Of a DNA stretch of 64,000 nucleotides, positions 38,510-48,870 are shown piece after piece. The position numbers and the translations under genes are program-made. Below the pieces are notes generated by a model. The model was not told where the DNA came from, did not search any database, and saw only the letters and a list, made by a program, of their open reading frames with translations. Position 1 is the stretch's first letter. The number at the start of each line of letters is the position of its first letter. Source of the stretch: Mustela lutreola (Eukaryota > Chordata > Mammalia > Carnivora > Mustelidae); the NCBI RefSeq assembly GCF_030435805.1, contig NC_081303.1, forward strand, positions 71,275,910 to 71,339,909. Reading direction: 5' to 3'.

Positions 38510-38690
38510 GCAGAACTGCTCTTCTGTTCCAGCTCTGCCGTTAGTTCATGATGTGACGTGGGGAAATTACTTCACCTCTGGAAATCCTGATTTCTTCATC
38601 TGAGAAGGCAGCAGGCAGCGTATCCTCCCTACGTGGAAAGTATTTAGCACAACGCCTGACACACTGCAGGCAAGTCCTCGGCAGAACTGG
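38510..38690 (+). repeat. MIR SINE
   Basis: 'ttccagctctgccgttagtt', 'gacgtggggaaattacttca', 'ctctggaaatcctgatttct', then 'agtatttagcacaacgcctg' follow MIR from head to tail. Confidence 0.75.
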
Positions 38691-38754
38691 CTGTTGGCAA
38701 TCATCGCCAGCAGCACGGTGATGGGCTCTCACCGTACGTGTAGCTACTGCGCTG

Positions 38755-38843
38755 CAAAAAAAAAACACAAAACAAAACAAAACAAAAAAACCAACAACAA
38801 AAACACACACACAAAAAAACAAAAACAACAACAACAAAAAACC
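38755..38843. repeat. A-rich low-complexity stretch
   Basis: About 90 bases of A runs broken by single C (AAAACAAAACAAAAC, CAACAACAACAA, ACACACAC). It directly precedes a sense CAN SINE but is on the wrong side to be that element's tail. Confidence 0.9.
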
Positions 38844-38864
38844 CCGGAGATAAAAGTAATTGCC

Positions 38865-39052
38865 GGGGTGCCAGGGTGGCTCAGTCATTGAGTGTCTGCC
38901 TTTAGCTCAGGTCATGATCCCGGGTTCCTGGGATCAAGCCCCATGTCCCCGCTCTCTGCTTGGCAGGGAGCCTGCCTACCCCCCTCTCTCTGCCTGCTTG
39001 TGATCTCCCTCTCTCTGTCAAATAAATAAATAAATAAGATCTTTAAAAAAAG
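38865..39052 (+). repeat. CAN SINE, full-length
   Basis: GGGGTGCCAGGGTGGCTCAG head, 'tttagctcaggtcatgatcc', CT-rich stretch and AAATAAATAAATAAATAA tail. Flanks AAAAGTAATTGCC and AAAAGTAACTACC look like a diverged target-site duplication. Confidence 0.9.
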
Positions 39053-40260
39053 ATAAAGCAAAGCAAAAGTAACTACCAAAATGAGGCCTGTAGTTACACG
39101 AAGGCTTATGTAAGGGGAAAAAGATAGCGGAATATGAATATGGAACACATACCATTCACACGGTTCATCCGCAGGGTAAGAGTCAATCGTATGATGCATG
39201 AGGTGTGGGCGGGGGCTTGAGGGGGCCGTCCAGGGAGCTGCGTGTTGAGGCTGCAGGGAGTCATCTACCGTCTTTATTCTAGCCAAGGAAGCTTCCCCTA
39301 GGAAGCCAGATCAATCCCTGAAACGAAGCCATCAGTCCTTGCTGAACATTTATAATGTGCCTATGACTGCAATAAATTATGAATAACTGAAAAAAACACT
39401 AAGTTTAAGATATAATCCCTGACCTCAAGAATCCTACGACCTCCTGGAAAAGGTTATGAATGTCACTTACAATGATTAGGGCATTCACAGTTCTGCAGAC
39501 TAAGAGCAGCCCCAGCCCGCAGGAGGGAAAGACCTAAGGGGCGGGAGTCCTTGGTGAGAAATTCAGGGAAGCCAGGGTAGGGGCGGGTGGGGGAGGGATC
39601 GGAGCTCGAGGTGGGGGAGGGACACCGGGGGACGGCCGGCCCGGGAGCTAGGAGCACTCCCAGGATGCCACTCTGCGGGGCCTCTGGTATCGTCCAACGT
39701 CTGCCCCACGCGTCCTGAACGCCCGCGGATGGGTGAGACAGACGCACGGGAAGGACGAGATCGCCTCCGAGTGTCCCAGAGAAAACCAGGAAATAGAAAC
39801 AAAAAAATCAGGTGTCCCAAGGCCCCGTGACAAATGCCGTACCGAAGCCCTGGGATGGCGGGCGGCACCGGACGGGCCAGGCAGCAGGCGGGGTCTTCCG
39901 TGGGAACGACCTTCCAGAGCGCGGAGCCCCGCCACCCCCGTGTGGCCACCCTCGGTGGAGGAGGCAGCGACGTCGCCCGGCGGATGAAAGCAGACGCTTT
40001 CGGGAGGGGCCCCGGGGCTGAGGCCCGCAGGGTCAGGTGCTGTGCGAGCGGGAAGGCAGCCGGGACACGAGGCCGAGCCCCGTGGCGGCGGCGAGGCGCG
40101 GGCACCGTTCCCGGCCTCCCCGCGCACCCGCCACCCGGGGCTGCCGGACAGGACAGCGGCCCCGCTCACCTCCGGTCTGGACACGGAGCTGCAGCTTCAG
40201 GTCCGGGCTCAGTCCCGAGCACGCGCGCGACCTGCACGCTCGGGCCGGCCCTCGAGCCCC

Positions 40261-40288
40261 GGCGACCGGCGACCGGCGACCGGCGACC
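40261..40288. repeat. 7-bp tandem repeat (GGCGACC)4
   Basis: Four perfect copies of GGCGACC inside the PIGM CpG island, about 480 bp before the start codon. Confidence 0.95.
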
Positions 40289-40485
40289 GGGACGCCCGGC
40301 CAGCGTTCTCACTCTCGGGCCCCCGGGCCGGCGGACGCGGCTGGAAGCTCGCTCCGTCTCTGGCTCCGTCTCCGCGGGACGGAGCCGCGAAGCGGGAAGG
40401 ACCCTCGTGCGAAGAGAACCGCCGCCCCGCTCCGCTCCAGACCCGCGGAGCCCCCCGGGCCCGTGGGCCACGCCTCCCGCGAGAG

Positions 40486-40630
40486 CCGGAAGTCCCGCCC
40501 CCGCCCGAGGAAGGAGGGGCGGCGACACAGCCAATCCGAAGGAAGGCCACCCCGGCCGGGCCACTGAGGGCGCGGCGCGGCCCCGCCCCCCGGAAGCGGG
40601 GCGGGGGCGGGGCTCTCTGCCGGAAGCGAC
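40486..40630 (+). promoter_or_regulatory. PIGM: PIGM core promoter motifs (GC boxes, CCAAT, ETS)
   Basis: There are GC boxes at 40494-40506 (CCCGCCCCCGCCC), 40581-40590 and 40598-40613 (double). CCAAT lies at 40531-40535. Three CCGGAAG ETS-type sites lie at 40486-40492, 40590-40596 and 40620-40626. There is no TATA box, so this is a housekeeping-type promoter; transcription probably starts near the last ETS site. The first GC box covers position -270 from the ATG, the distance at which a human promoter mutation that breaks an SP1 site causes inherited GPI deficiency. Confidence 0.65.
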
Positions 40631-40765
40631 CGTCCCGCGGCGGTTTCGGTTGGCGGCGCGCGGGCGGGAGATGCGCCGGCCGCCTGAGGCGCGGGCGCCG
40701 GGCGAGGGTCGCGGCTCGGACGGCGGCTCGGGGCTGGGGCCGAGCGGCGGGGGCGCCGGGCGGTC

Positions 40766-41357
40766 ATGGGCCCGACCAAGCCCTGGGGCGAGTGGTTCCT
40801 GAGCCTGCGGGTGTCGCCCGCCGGCGTCTTCGGGGTGGCCTTCCTCGCGCGGGTGGCCCTGGTCTTCTACGGCGCCTTCCAGGACCGGACGCTGCTGGTG
40901 CGCTACACGGACGCGGACTACCCGGTGTTCACGGACGCCGCGCGCCTCGTCGCGCAGGGGCGCTCGCCCTACCTGCGGGCCACCTACCGCTACACGCCGC
41001 TGCTGGGCTGGCTGCTGGCGCCCGGCGTGCGCCTGGGCGAGCTCTTCGGGAAGTTTCTGTTCATCAGCGGCGACCTGCTCGCCGCCTTCCTGCTCTACCG
41101 CCTGCTGCGCCTCCGCGGGCTGGGCCGGCGCCGCGCCTGCGGCTACTGCGTCTTCTGGCTGCTCAACCCGCTGCCCATGGCGGTGTCCAGCCGCGGCAAC
41201 GCCGACTCGCTGGTGGCGGCGCTGGTGCTGGCGGCGCTGTACCTGCTGGCGCGGGGGCAGGTGGCGGGCGCCGCCGTGGCCTACGGCGTCGCGGTGCACA
41301 TGAAGCTGTACCCGGTGACCTACGCCCTGCCCATCGCCCTGCACCTGCTCCCGGAGC

Positions 41358-41389
<32 letters not shown>

Positions 41390-42061
41390 CACCCGGGCCC
41401 CCGCCCGCGCCGCGGCTCCTTCCGGGCGCGCCTGGCCGAGTTCCTCGGGAGGCTGTGCAGCCGCGCCGTGCTGCTCTTCGTGGCGGTGGCCGGGCTCACG
41501 TTCGCCGCCCTGGGCGCCGGCTTTTACCGGAGGTACGGCTGGGAGTTCGTGGAGCACACCTACCTGTACCACCTGACGCGGCGGGACACGCGGCACAACT
41601 TCTCGCCCTACTTCTACATGCTCTACCTGACGGCCGAGAGCCCGTGGAGCCCCTCCCTGGGCATCGCCGCCTTCCTGCCGCAGTTCGTCCTGCTCTCCGC
41701 CGTGTCCTTCGCCTACTACCGGGACCTCGCCTTCTGTTGCTTCCTGCACACGGCCATTTTCGTGACTTTCAACAAAGTCTGCACCTCCCAGTATTTCCTC
41801 TGGTACCTCTGCCTGCTGCCGCTGGTGATGCCGCTCGTGCGAATCCCGTGGAAGCGAGCTGTGCTTCTCCTGATGCTCTGGTTCATAGGGCAGGCCTTGT
41901 GGCTGGCGCCGGCCTACGTCCTGGAGTTTCAGGGAAAGAACACGTTTCTGTTTATCTGGTTAGCTGGTTTGTTCTTCCTCCTTATCAACTGTTCCATCCT
42001 GATTCAAATAATTTCCCATTACAAGGAGGAACCCCCCATGGAGAGAATCAAATACGACTGA
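40766..42061 (+). CDS. PIGM: GPI mannosyltransferase 1 (PIG-M)
   Basis: The 431-residue product matches PIGM over its length. The enzyme (GT50 family) works in the ER membrane with PIGX. It adds the first mannose, taken from dolichol-phosphate-mannose, to glucosaminyl-acyl-phosphatidylinositol during GPI-anchor synthesis. The DXD motif on the lumenal side is D49-A50-D51 in YTDADY. Many hydrophobic segments fit a multi-pass protein, among them residues 21-37, around 93-105 and several in the C-terminal half. Other marker stretches are [28 protein letters not shown] and [16 protein letters not shown]. It ends [14 protein letters not shown]. It is a single exon, as in human. It is about 8 residues longer than the 423-residue human protein. 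The difference lies in a loop where ten GGC codons (residues 199-208) are followed by a Pro/Arg-rich stretch. Codon use is extremely GC-rich upstream of about 41740 and ordinary after it. The ATG aligns with the family start MGxTKxWGEW. Confidence 0.97.
41360..41389 (+). repeat. PIGM: (GGC)10 trinucleotide repeat in PIGM coding exon
   Basis: Ten perfect GGC codons encode ten glycines, residues 199-208, between a hydrophobic segment ending ALHLLPER and the sequence [10 protein letters not shown]. As I recall the human protein, it has a charged loop here without a glycine run. Confidence 0.97.
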
Positions 42062-44390
42062 TAGGACTCCAGTTCCTCTGCCACTTCTGCGACAGGGTCA
42101 TTGTCCTGAGCGGACCAGAAGAGAGCCTTGGGACACATTTGTGAACATCCTGTGCGCTCTAGTGAAGATTCAGTTTGGAGCACAAAACCCTAGTCCAGCG
42201 GGAATTAAAAGGAGTGGTTGCCTTATATATAAAGCGGGCTCAGCGGTTGAGGTCCGCCTCTGTCCTAATCTCAGGAGTCTGTTCTCTGGGACATGATGGG
42301 AAGTAAAGGTTACTTGTTGAAAATGGGAAATCTGATTAAACTATCAGATGCTAAAATTAGCGTTTTTGTAGAAGAACAGAGGAATGGACTTAGAGACCTA
42401 AAGTCCAAGTCGGCATTCCTACGGGTTATACTGTGCTGCAGTCCGAAGCTGTCTTTTTAACCCCCACTTCTTCTTTTTTAAAGCTTTCCCAACAGCTGTG
42501 AGAACTCGTGGAACGTGCCTAAAGTTCAGCTTTTGGATGTCAAGTGTTAACCAATACCACCGGGCTGAGACTGGGAGAGTTCATTCTGTATTAAAAGTGG
42601 GGGCTTAGAAAAAGAGTCCAAAGAATTTAAATTGTAATCATGTTTCATGTAGTTGTTTTATTTACTTCGTTTTTCAGCACTTAGTCTCAGTGGTATTAGA
42701 CTACCATTTGGTTTTATACACAATTAAATTAAAGTTCACCCATCTTTAAACTTGAGTCAGTACATATTTCAAAATAGCATCTTGCTTTTGATGTTTGGAG
42801 TTCACAAACTACTAGGGACAGTTTAATGTTCTCTTATACCTCTTGTTTTTAATTTTCTGATTGCCTTAAGATATTTTTCATACAGAATTTAAGGTAATCA
42901 AGCGTCATCTGTGTTGTGAAAATGAAAATTAGGAGATTTTAAGTGATACAAAATTACGTTGTTAGTAAGACATTTCCCAGGTTAAAAATACCCCACTTGA
43001 AAAAAATGCATGGTGGAAATGGAGACCTGTGTGGGAGGCGCTGGAAAGCTTAAGAAGCAGCCTAAGTAGTCATAAATCTAGACCAGGAAATTGAGGGAGA
43101 GAGTGTGGAAAGGAGGCTTCGGTGAGCAGATCCATTTTCCTTATTACTATAATATTTCTAGGGAAGAAATGCTTTCTCAGTTTTAAATGAGCTACCTAAA
43201 AAAAATTTTTTTAACATAACCCATGTAGGCTGGGGACTCCCTCGCACTCATGCAGTAGTAATACAGGGGATTGATTTTATGATCGTGGTTTTAAAAGATG
43301 AGTAATTTATCAACATTCTTTCACACTAAAAGAACAAAAACAACTTCGGAGAAAGAATATTTCATACCGGTTCAGGCCAAAAAGGACTTCGAGAATAAGG
43401 TGTATATGAACTAGACATCAGTAAGAGTGCTGGCAGGGGCCGCAGTTCTTGGATGGGTACCTTTTGGGACCTGCCATAAGAAGGGAAGAGTGGGTGGTTT
43501 TGCCAGGGTGTCATTAGGTGAAAATAGGTGAGACCAGTGATTGTTGAGGACAGTGACCTTGCTTGTAGCATCTGGTCTCAGATCCCACATTGGTTCTTAC
43601 CTTGCGGGCTCTTTGTATGTGATCGTCCACTAGCGGCTTTCCAGCCATGACGTTCTTAACGGTTTTTGTTTTTACCATTCTTTTTTAATTAAAAAAGCGC
43701 CCAGGCCCGGGAGATGCAGATTACTGCAAAGTGAACAGAACTGAGCACTCCGTGTCTCCTCGTCTTGTATTTTAATACAAGATGGCCCGTGTCATCACCA
43801 CTTTGAATACAAGGCCTGCTTGAGGGGCAGTGTTCTTGCATTTGTGCAGAAGTTCGTGGGACTCCCAAACTTTTCTTTTCGATAGTTCTAGACCTTCAAT
43901 AACGCCCTCCCACATCCACATCTCACCAAATTGATTCGTTTCTTGGTGACTCTTGTCCTAGCCCAGTGTAGAAAGTGGGTTTGCTGAAGCACACGTTAGC
44001 CCAGCTGTGGAGCTCCCGCTGTGGAAATTCCGTGACCATGCTTTCCGGAAGGTAAATGGTCATTGTCGGATTCCCCTTGGGATCCAGCATACGATGCCCG
44101 TTCTGTAGTCCTCCGTTCACAGTCATGGCTGAGCGTGGCACATGAGAACACAGCTTCGTTCAAATTCCGGCGCGCCACCGTGGGCAAGCCGCTTTTATCT
44201 AGACGGGCTAGCTCTCTGTGAAACGGGGATCATACTAGAGTCCTCAGAGAATTGTTTGCAAGGATGAAATGAGTTAATATACTGCTGCTGGCATAGAACC
44301 ATTTCCCATCGGCCCCCAGGCGTTCCTGTCTGTTCACAAGCATTTAAAGAAGGAGCTACTTCCGGAGTCTAGGTGTAAGGCTTTCCCCCT
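42062..44390 (+). other. PIGM: PIGM 3' UTR and flank (end not resolved)
   Basis: This AT-rich, largely repeat-free sequence follows the stop. The human transcript is about 4.3 kb with one exon, which would put the end of this UTR in the 44 kb range. I find no canonical AATAAA in the stretch. Variant ATTAAA signals lie at 42590-42595, 42723-42728 and 42728-42733, among others. The MIR near 44.2 kb could be inside or beyond the transcript. Confidence 0.45.
44140..44310 (+). repeat. MIR SINE
   Basis: 'gttcaaattccggcgcgcca', 'gggcaagccgcttttatcta', 'tgtgaaacggggatcatac', 'gcaaggatgaaatgagttaa' and 'tgctggcatagaacc' follow MIR closely. Confidence 0.8.
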
Positions 44391-44400
44391 GAATCTGTGT

Positions 44401-44617
44401 TTTTTTTTTTTTTTTTTTTTAAGATTTTATTTATTTAGATAGAGTCAGAGTGGGGTCGAGAGCGAGTGAGAGAGCATGAGATGGGGAGGGGCAGAGGAAG
44501 AGGGACGCAGGCTCTCCACTGAGCAGGGAGCCCCACGCAGGACTTGATCCGAGGACCCTGGGATCATGACCTGAGCTGAAGGCAGATGCTCAACCGACCG
44601 AGCCACCCAGGGGTCCC
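44401..44617 (-). repeat. CAN SINE, long purine-rich type
   Basis: The reverse complement begins GGGACCCCTGGGTGGCTCGG; a T-run of about 20 forms its antisense tail. Flanks CCCCCTGAATCT and CCCCCAAATCT look like the target-site duplication. Confidence 0.88.
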
Positions 44618-45389
44618 TCCCCCAAATCTAATGAATAGAGGATAAGAGCCTGAGTTTATACTAAATAATCATTTAATCTACCCACTCCTCTTTGTTCGTT
44701 CTCATCTTGATCTGGTTCTTTGAAAAGGAGTTACCTTTTCAGGTAACAGGAGTTACAGGAGTATCTTTCAGTCACAGGAGTTACCTATGAAAATGCCCGG
44801 GCAGAACGTTCAGATGTCTGGTTCCTGCTGGTTTTAAGCCAATTAAGCCAGAATTTGGCTCGTGGCCCTGAGGCAGCTCGTCATTGTCCATCATGTCAAG
44901 GGCTCCTTCAGGGTAGAGTGTCAGTGGGGGCACATGTCTTCTGCCGGCGACAGAAGCTTCCAAACAGCATAAGCACTTCTTCAGCACTAACCAAGGAGAA
45001 CCATCCATATAGTAAAAACAGGCGTTTGTATTCTTTATCCTGAACAAAACCTCAGACTCGCAGAGTCTTCCTAGCGGCTCAGACCCGCTGCTAATTGCTC
45101 TGTCTGCTGTAGGAAATGAAACGACACAGTGACTATACTAATAATCTGGAGGCTGAATATTTGAAGCTCAGTTCATTTGTCAAAGGGAAGCTTTCACCTT
45201 TGTTCTCTATTTTTAGGCAATTCCATGGAGATCCAGGCCTGCGCCAAGTCTTACAATAGACGAGTTTGAAGAGTTACCAGTAAAGACAGAAACGCATCCT
45301 GTTGCATGCTCTGTGAGAGCCCACTGAGGCCACAACAGCCCTGTGATCTGCGATGCGGGCAGGTAGAGGGTGTCCCTGCTCCTGTTTTA

Positions 45390-45475
45390 TGGGTAAGAAC
45401 GCTGACAGAAACGACTTTCCAAGGTCGAACAGCTTGTTCATGGCAAGACTGGATCTCCTCTAATCCTACTATTTT
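45390..45475 (-). repeat. MIR fragment, antisense
   Basis: 'ttttatgggtaagaacgctg' then 'ccaaggtcgaacagcttgtt' and 'gcaagactggatctcctcta' are the antisense MIR pattern. Confidence 0.5.
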
Positions 45476-45599
45476 CTATCCTGTTTTATTTTGCAAGTCC
45501 TTTTTAATTGCACATGATGACAGGTGACAACAGGGAAAAACCTCATTTCTTTGCCCAGTGTCATTTATTTGGCAAACCACATAGCACGAAGCCCCGAGT

Positions 45600-45960
45600 A
45601 TCTTCATGTGCTGAGCTCCGTTCTGGGTGTCGTAAGGGAGGCGTGCTCTCCGCGCAGCTGACGTTTCAGGGGAGGCCAAGAAGCAGCAAAAACGTGATGA
45701 CTGCCGTCCGGGAAGGGAGGACAGGCTGAGGAAGATGAGAGCCACCGCGGGGAGGAGGGGGCAGAGCTGCTTGCCACAGAGGTCTCAGGGAAGGCCCCGT
45801 GAGGCAGCTTCCCAGCCGAGGCCTGAAGGAAGTGCAGACACGACCTTCCCATTATCGGGGAAGAGTGAACAGCGGGGCAGAGGCCTGGGGTAGGAGCCAG
45901 CGTGGCACGTTTGAGGTATAGCAAGGTGAGTGCAAGTGATTGGGGCAAACGGAACAGCCA
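45600..45960 (+). repeat. L2-like LINE 3' fragment
   Basis: 'ggccccgtgaggcagcttcc', 'cagaggcctggggtaggagc' and 'cagcgtggcacgtttgaggt' follow the L2 3' end order (…aggccctgaggtaggaaagagcatggcgcgttc…). Confidence 0.55.
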
Positions 45961-46210
45961 GAGGCCAGCTACGGCTCCCAGCAGGACAGTGTGGGTGCTG
46001 GTGGAAAAGCACAAGTAAAGACGGTATTTGGACTGGCCTGTAATACAGTAACTTTGAGTTCAATATGTTTTTTCTGACTTCGGAGTACAGGTTTGTTTGT
46101 AAAGAAGAGGGTAATGTATATTAGATACACCTTATGTTTGAGCAGTGTTACGAAGTGTTGGCACACATTATTTTGAGACTCCCAGGGTTTTTTGAAAAGC
46201 CCATCTTCAT

Positions 46211-46376
46211 GGGGTCCCTCAGCGTGGCTCAGGGGGTTAAAGCCTCTGCCTTCGGCTCAGGTCATGATCCCAGGGAGCCTGCTTCCTCCTTTCTCTCTCT
46301 CTGCCTGCCTCTCTGCCTACTTGTGATCTCTCTCTCTGTCAAATAAATAGATAAAATCTTTTTTTTAAAAAAAAAA
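46211..46376 (+). repeat. CAN SINE with internal deletion
   Basis: The head (CAGCGTGGCTCAGGGGGTTA) and the CT-rich tail ending AAATAAATAGATAAAATC are present. About 43 bases between 'gatcccaggg' and 'agcctgcttcc' are missing relative to neighbouring copies. A perfect 16-bp target-site duplication, AAAAGCCCATCTTCAT, flanks it at 46195-46210 and 46376-46391. Confidence 0.95.
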
Positions 46377-46631
46377 AAAGCCCATCTTCATAGACGAGAA
46401 CCCTAGATTCTCAGGTTAGAACATATGCGCTTTGCCCGAGGTCCACGTTCTCATGAGGCAGTAGCAGAACCCAGATCTTCTGGAGCCAAATTCACTCCTT
46501 TGGGCTGCCCTTGGCATCTAGATGCGGTGAGATGACCAACTGGTTCGTAGGAGGCGGGACGTTCAGGAAAGTTTGCCTGACCGATCATTCATTCGTTCGT
46601 TCGTCCACACGTACGAGGCGATTGGGCTGGG

Positions 46632-46692
46632 CCCTCGGCGAGGCTGGGGGGTCCCTTGGCGAGGTTGGGGGGTCCCTCGGCGAGGCTGGGAA
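46632..46692. repeat. 23-bp tandem repeat, about 2.6 copies
   Basis: Unit CCCTCGGCGAGGCTGGGGGGT (with slight variation) is repeated. It lies shortly after a TTCG tetranucleotide run. Confidence 0.85.
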
Positions 46693-47777
46693 TACAAGGA
46701 CAAGCAGAGTCTCGGCCTCGAGGAACTCACTGCCTCTAGCCGAGGACACAGCCGGGAAGGGGACGGCAGTCCCCTGTGACGAAGGCTAGAGCAGGGCCCC
46801 TCTCTCGTAGCTGGATGGGCTTCCCTAACCCAGAGTCCGGCGAGGTTAGTGCAGAGCTGGGTGCGCCCGTGGTGATCACACAGGAGGCCATTGGGCTGCA
46901 GGTGGGTCTGACTCCCCAGTGGCCCACCAGAGCGCACGCAGCCCTCAGCCTGCCCGTGGCTCAAGGTGAAGAAGTCAAAACTGAAGAACAGCCAGTCCCA
47001 GTTCCGGCTTTTCCGTGGGCTTTCCCGAATGCTGCCACCGTGCAAGACACAGCTGTCCTTGCTTCGGGTCTGCCTCTCCCTGGGCTCCGGCTGGTGGTGG
47101 GAGCGGGCCTTACCCTGTTCCAGTCCAACCTGCCCGCTGGAGTCAGTTTTTACTCAAGCCCTGAAAGTGTTTCGTGTGCCTCAGTTTACCTTCCAGCTCC
47201 AGGCATCGAGACATTTGCTACCTTCCCTGCTTTCCTCCGGTACCGGGCAAGCGCCGGGGCCTTTCCCTGAAAGCTTTCTGTTTGTGCCCGCAGCCCATCG
47301 CTCGGGGTCCGCTCTGCTTTTGATGACCCTTGGCCCTTCCAGACGCATCCCGCCGGGCTCTCGCCTGTGTCAGCCTCGTCTTCACACCCCCTGCCCACAG
47401 CCCTGCCGAGTTCTGCCGCCCCTTCACGCCTTGGCAGCTGCCGGTACTGGGGCTAGAACACTCTGGTCGTGCCCTCGTCTCTCTCCCCAGCTCCTGCTTT
47501 GAGGCCGATGCCCTTCATGGAACGTTTCCGGGGGCAGCTCCTCCGCACGCCGTGACCGCGCAGGGCACCCTGGGCCGCGCTCGGCCTCTGTGTGCCTGGC
47601 CGCCTGGACTGTGAATTCCCCGCGGACGGTGATGATTATCCATTGACACCATTTCCCTGCGCCCGCCCAGACCAGGCAAAGACGGACAGGTCTAACCTGT
47701 CCCCGGGCCGGGCTGCTGGGCGGGGTCAGCCACACACACTCCCGGGTTTGCCAAACTGAGTTGTGCGGAGGTCTGGC

Positions 47778-47814
47778 GGGGGGGGGGGGGGGGGGAGCGG
47801 GGTGGGGGGGCGTG
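47778..47814 (+). repeat. Poly-G run, 18 G then further G tracts
   Basis: An uninterrupted run of 18 G (47778-47795) is followed within 20 bases by G4 and G7 tracts. Confidence 0.85.
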
Positions 47815-48564
47815 CGCTCCTCCCCGGAGCCGGTGCGGGCAGCTGTGAAAGGGAAAAGGAGCCGTTTCCCGGTGCCTGTCCTTTCTAAATGCCACCGGGA
47901 GCCACTCAGTGCCCAGGCTAGAATCGCATAATCCCCTCCGTTCCTTCTTCACTTGCGGCCAGCCTCCCCGTCTCATCAGGCACCAGCTCCTGTCAGGTCT
48001 ACAGCTTGATGTCCCCGAGCTGCCTGGCATCTCGCCATTGTCCTTACGGCTTCTCTAGCTCAGGCCTCATTAGCGCTCCTCTGGAGTCCGTGGCTCCCGT
48101 CGGGTCTTGTTCCCCAGCTCTCCCGCCCTTCATCCCTCCTCTCCCGTGTCCTCCCACTGCCGCCAGGCGGGCTTGCCCGAGCGGGTCTGGTTCTGTCCCC
48201 ATCCTCAGAGCAGCAGCCTGGGCGGCTCCGCCTCCCCTGCCAGACCGGGTCCGAATCCCTTCGCTTCCTCCACGCTGCACCGGTCTCTCCCACGCACGCT
48301 CCCTCTCGCCCACAGGATGACAGTGTCCGGAGATACTCGCGCCATTGGCCTTGGCCTTGCTGTTTCTAAGCCCGCGTGGTTCTCCTGTTTTCAAGACCCG
48401 ACTCAGGGGCCCCTTCTGCTATCAGGAGGCAGGACCGCGAGCTCATGGAGAGAGACGAACTAAAAAGGGAAAAAAGAGATAAAGAGGGTCACAGTTACAA
48501 GATTTGTAAGTATTTCCGTGAACGCGCGTGTTCTGTTCAGAGGCCGGCGCTTTCCTCTCTGCGA

Positions 48565-48652
48565 GGCGGTTAGCTCCTCGAGGACAAGAATCGCGGCGTG
48601 TTTATCCTTTGCACACAGCCCAAGCACTCAGTAAATATTTGTGAAGTCAATG
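48565..48652 (+). repeat. L2 or MIR tail fragment
   Basis: 'agctcctcgaggacaagaat', 'gtttatcctttgcacacagc' and 'aagcactcagtaaatatttg' match the end of L2 3' regions. Confidence 0.6.
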
Positions 48653-48664
48653 AGGCTGGAGTTG

Positions 48665-48862
48665 GGAGGGAACAAATGTTTGTTGAGAACCTATTGTGAA
48701 CCAATATGCTTTGCACGCATTTCATTCCCAAAACAACTTTTTGAGAGAAATATTATTTGCTGACAAGACAACAGGCTCAAATAAATAGTGGGTTTTCTCA
48801 AGGTCATAGGCTTGTGAGGGATGGAGCGACAGTTGGAACCCAAGTCTGTCAGCTTCAACTTG
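48665..48862 (-). repeat. MIR SINE, antisense
   Basis: 'tttgttgagaacctattgtg', 'tttgcacgcatttcattccc', 'aaggtcataggcttgtgagg' and 'cagttggaacccaagtctgt' follow MIR read backwards, almost end to end. Confidence 0.75.
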
Positions 48863-48870
48863 CCTCGACC

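Larger units (their letters stand above)
35311..39830. other. Spacer between KCNJ10 and PIGM
   Basis: No gene seen. It contains a poly-A run near 35535, a small CpG-rich patch at about 36285-36440, a (GA)n run near 36740, an L2-like fragment near 37 kb, a MIR near 38.6 kb, an A-rich stretch and one CAN SINE. In human the two genes are also neighbours with a spacer of a few kilobases. Confidence 0.6.
39830..41740 (+). promoter_or_regulatory. PIGM: CpG island covering PIGM promoter and 5' coding part
   Basis: CpG density is very high from about 39.83 kb into the first three quarters of the PIGM coding exon. It falls off near 41.74 kb, where the codons turn to A/T-rich usage. A (GGCGACC)4 tandem repeat lies at 40261-40288. 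Long open frames cross the island on both strands only because stop codons are rare in such GC-rich DNA. Confidence 0.85.

Noticed and set aside
39834-40802. 322-codon + strand open frame upstream of PIGM
   Set aside because: Same CpG-island effect; it overlaps the promoter motifs and the PIGM start codon in another frame.
40166-41749. 527-codon minus-strand open frame across PIGM
   Set aside because: It is the mirror of the PIGM coding strand in GC-rich DNA, with low-complexity His/Gln/Glu/Ala-rich sequence. It has no independent support.
40042-42144. 700-codon + strand open frame overlapping PIGM
   Set aside because: It runs through the CpG island in a different frame from PIGM, is almost entirely Arg/Ala/Gly/Pro, and matches no family. 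Long open frames are expected where stop codons are rare.
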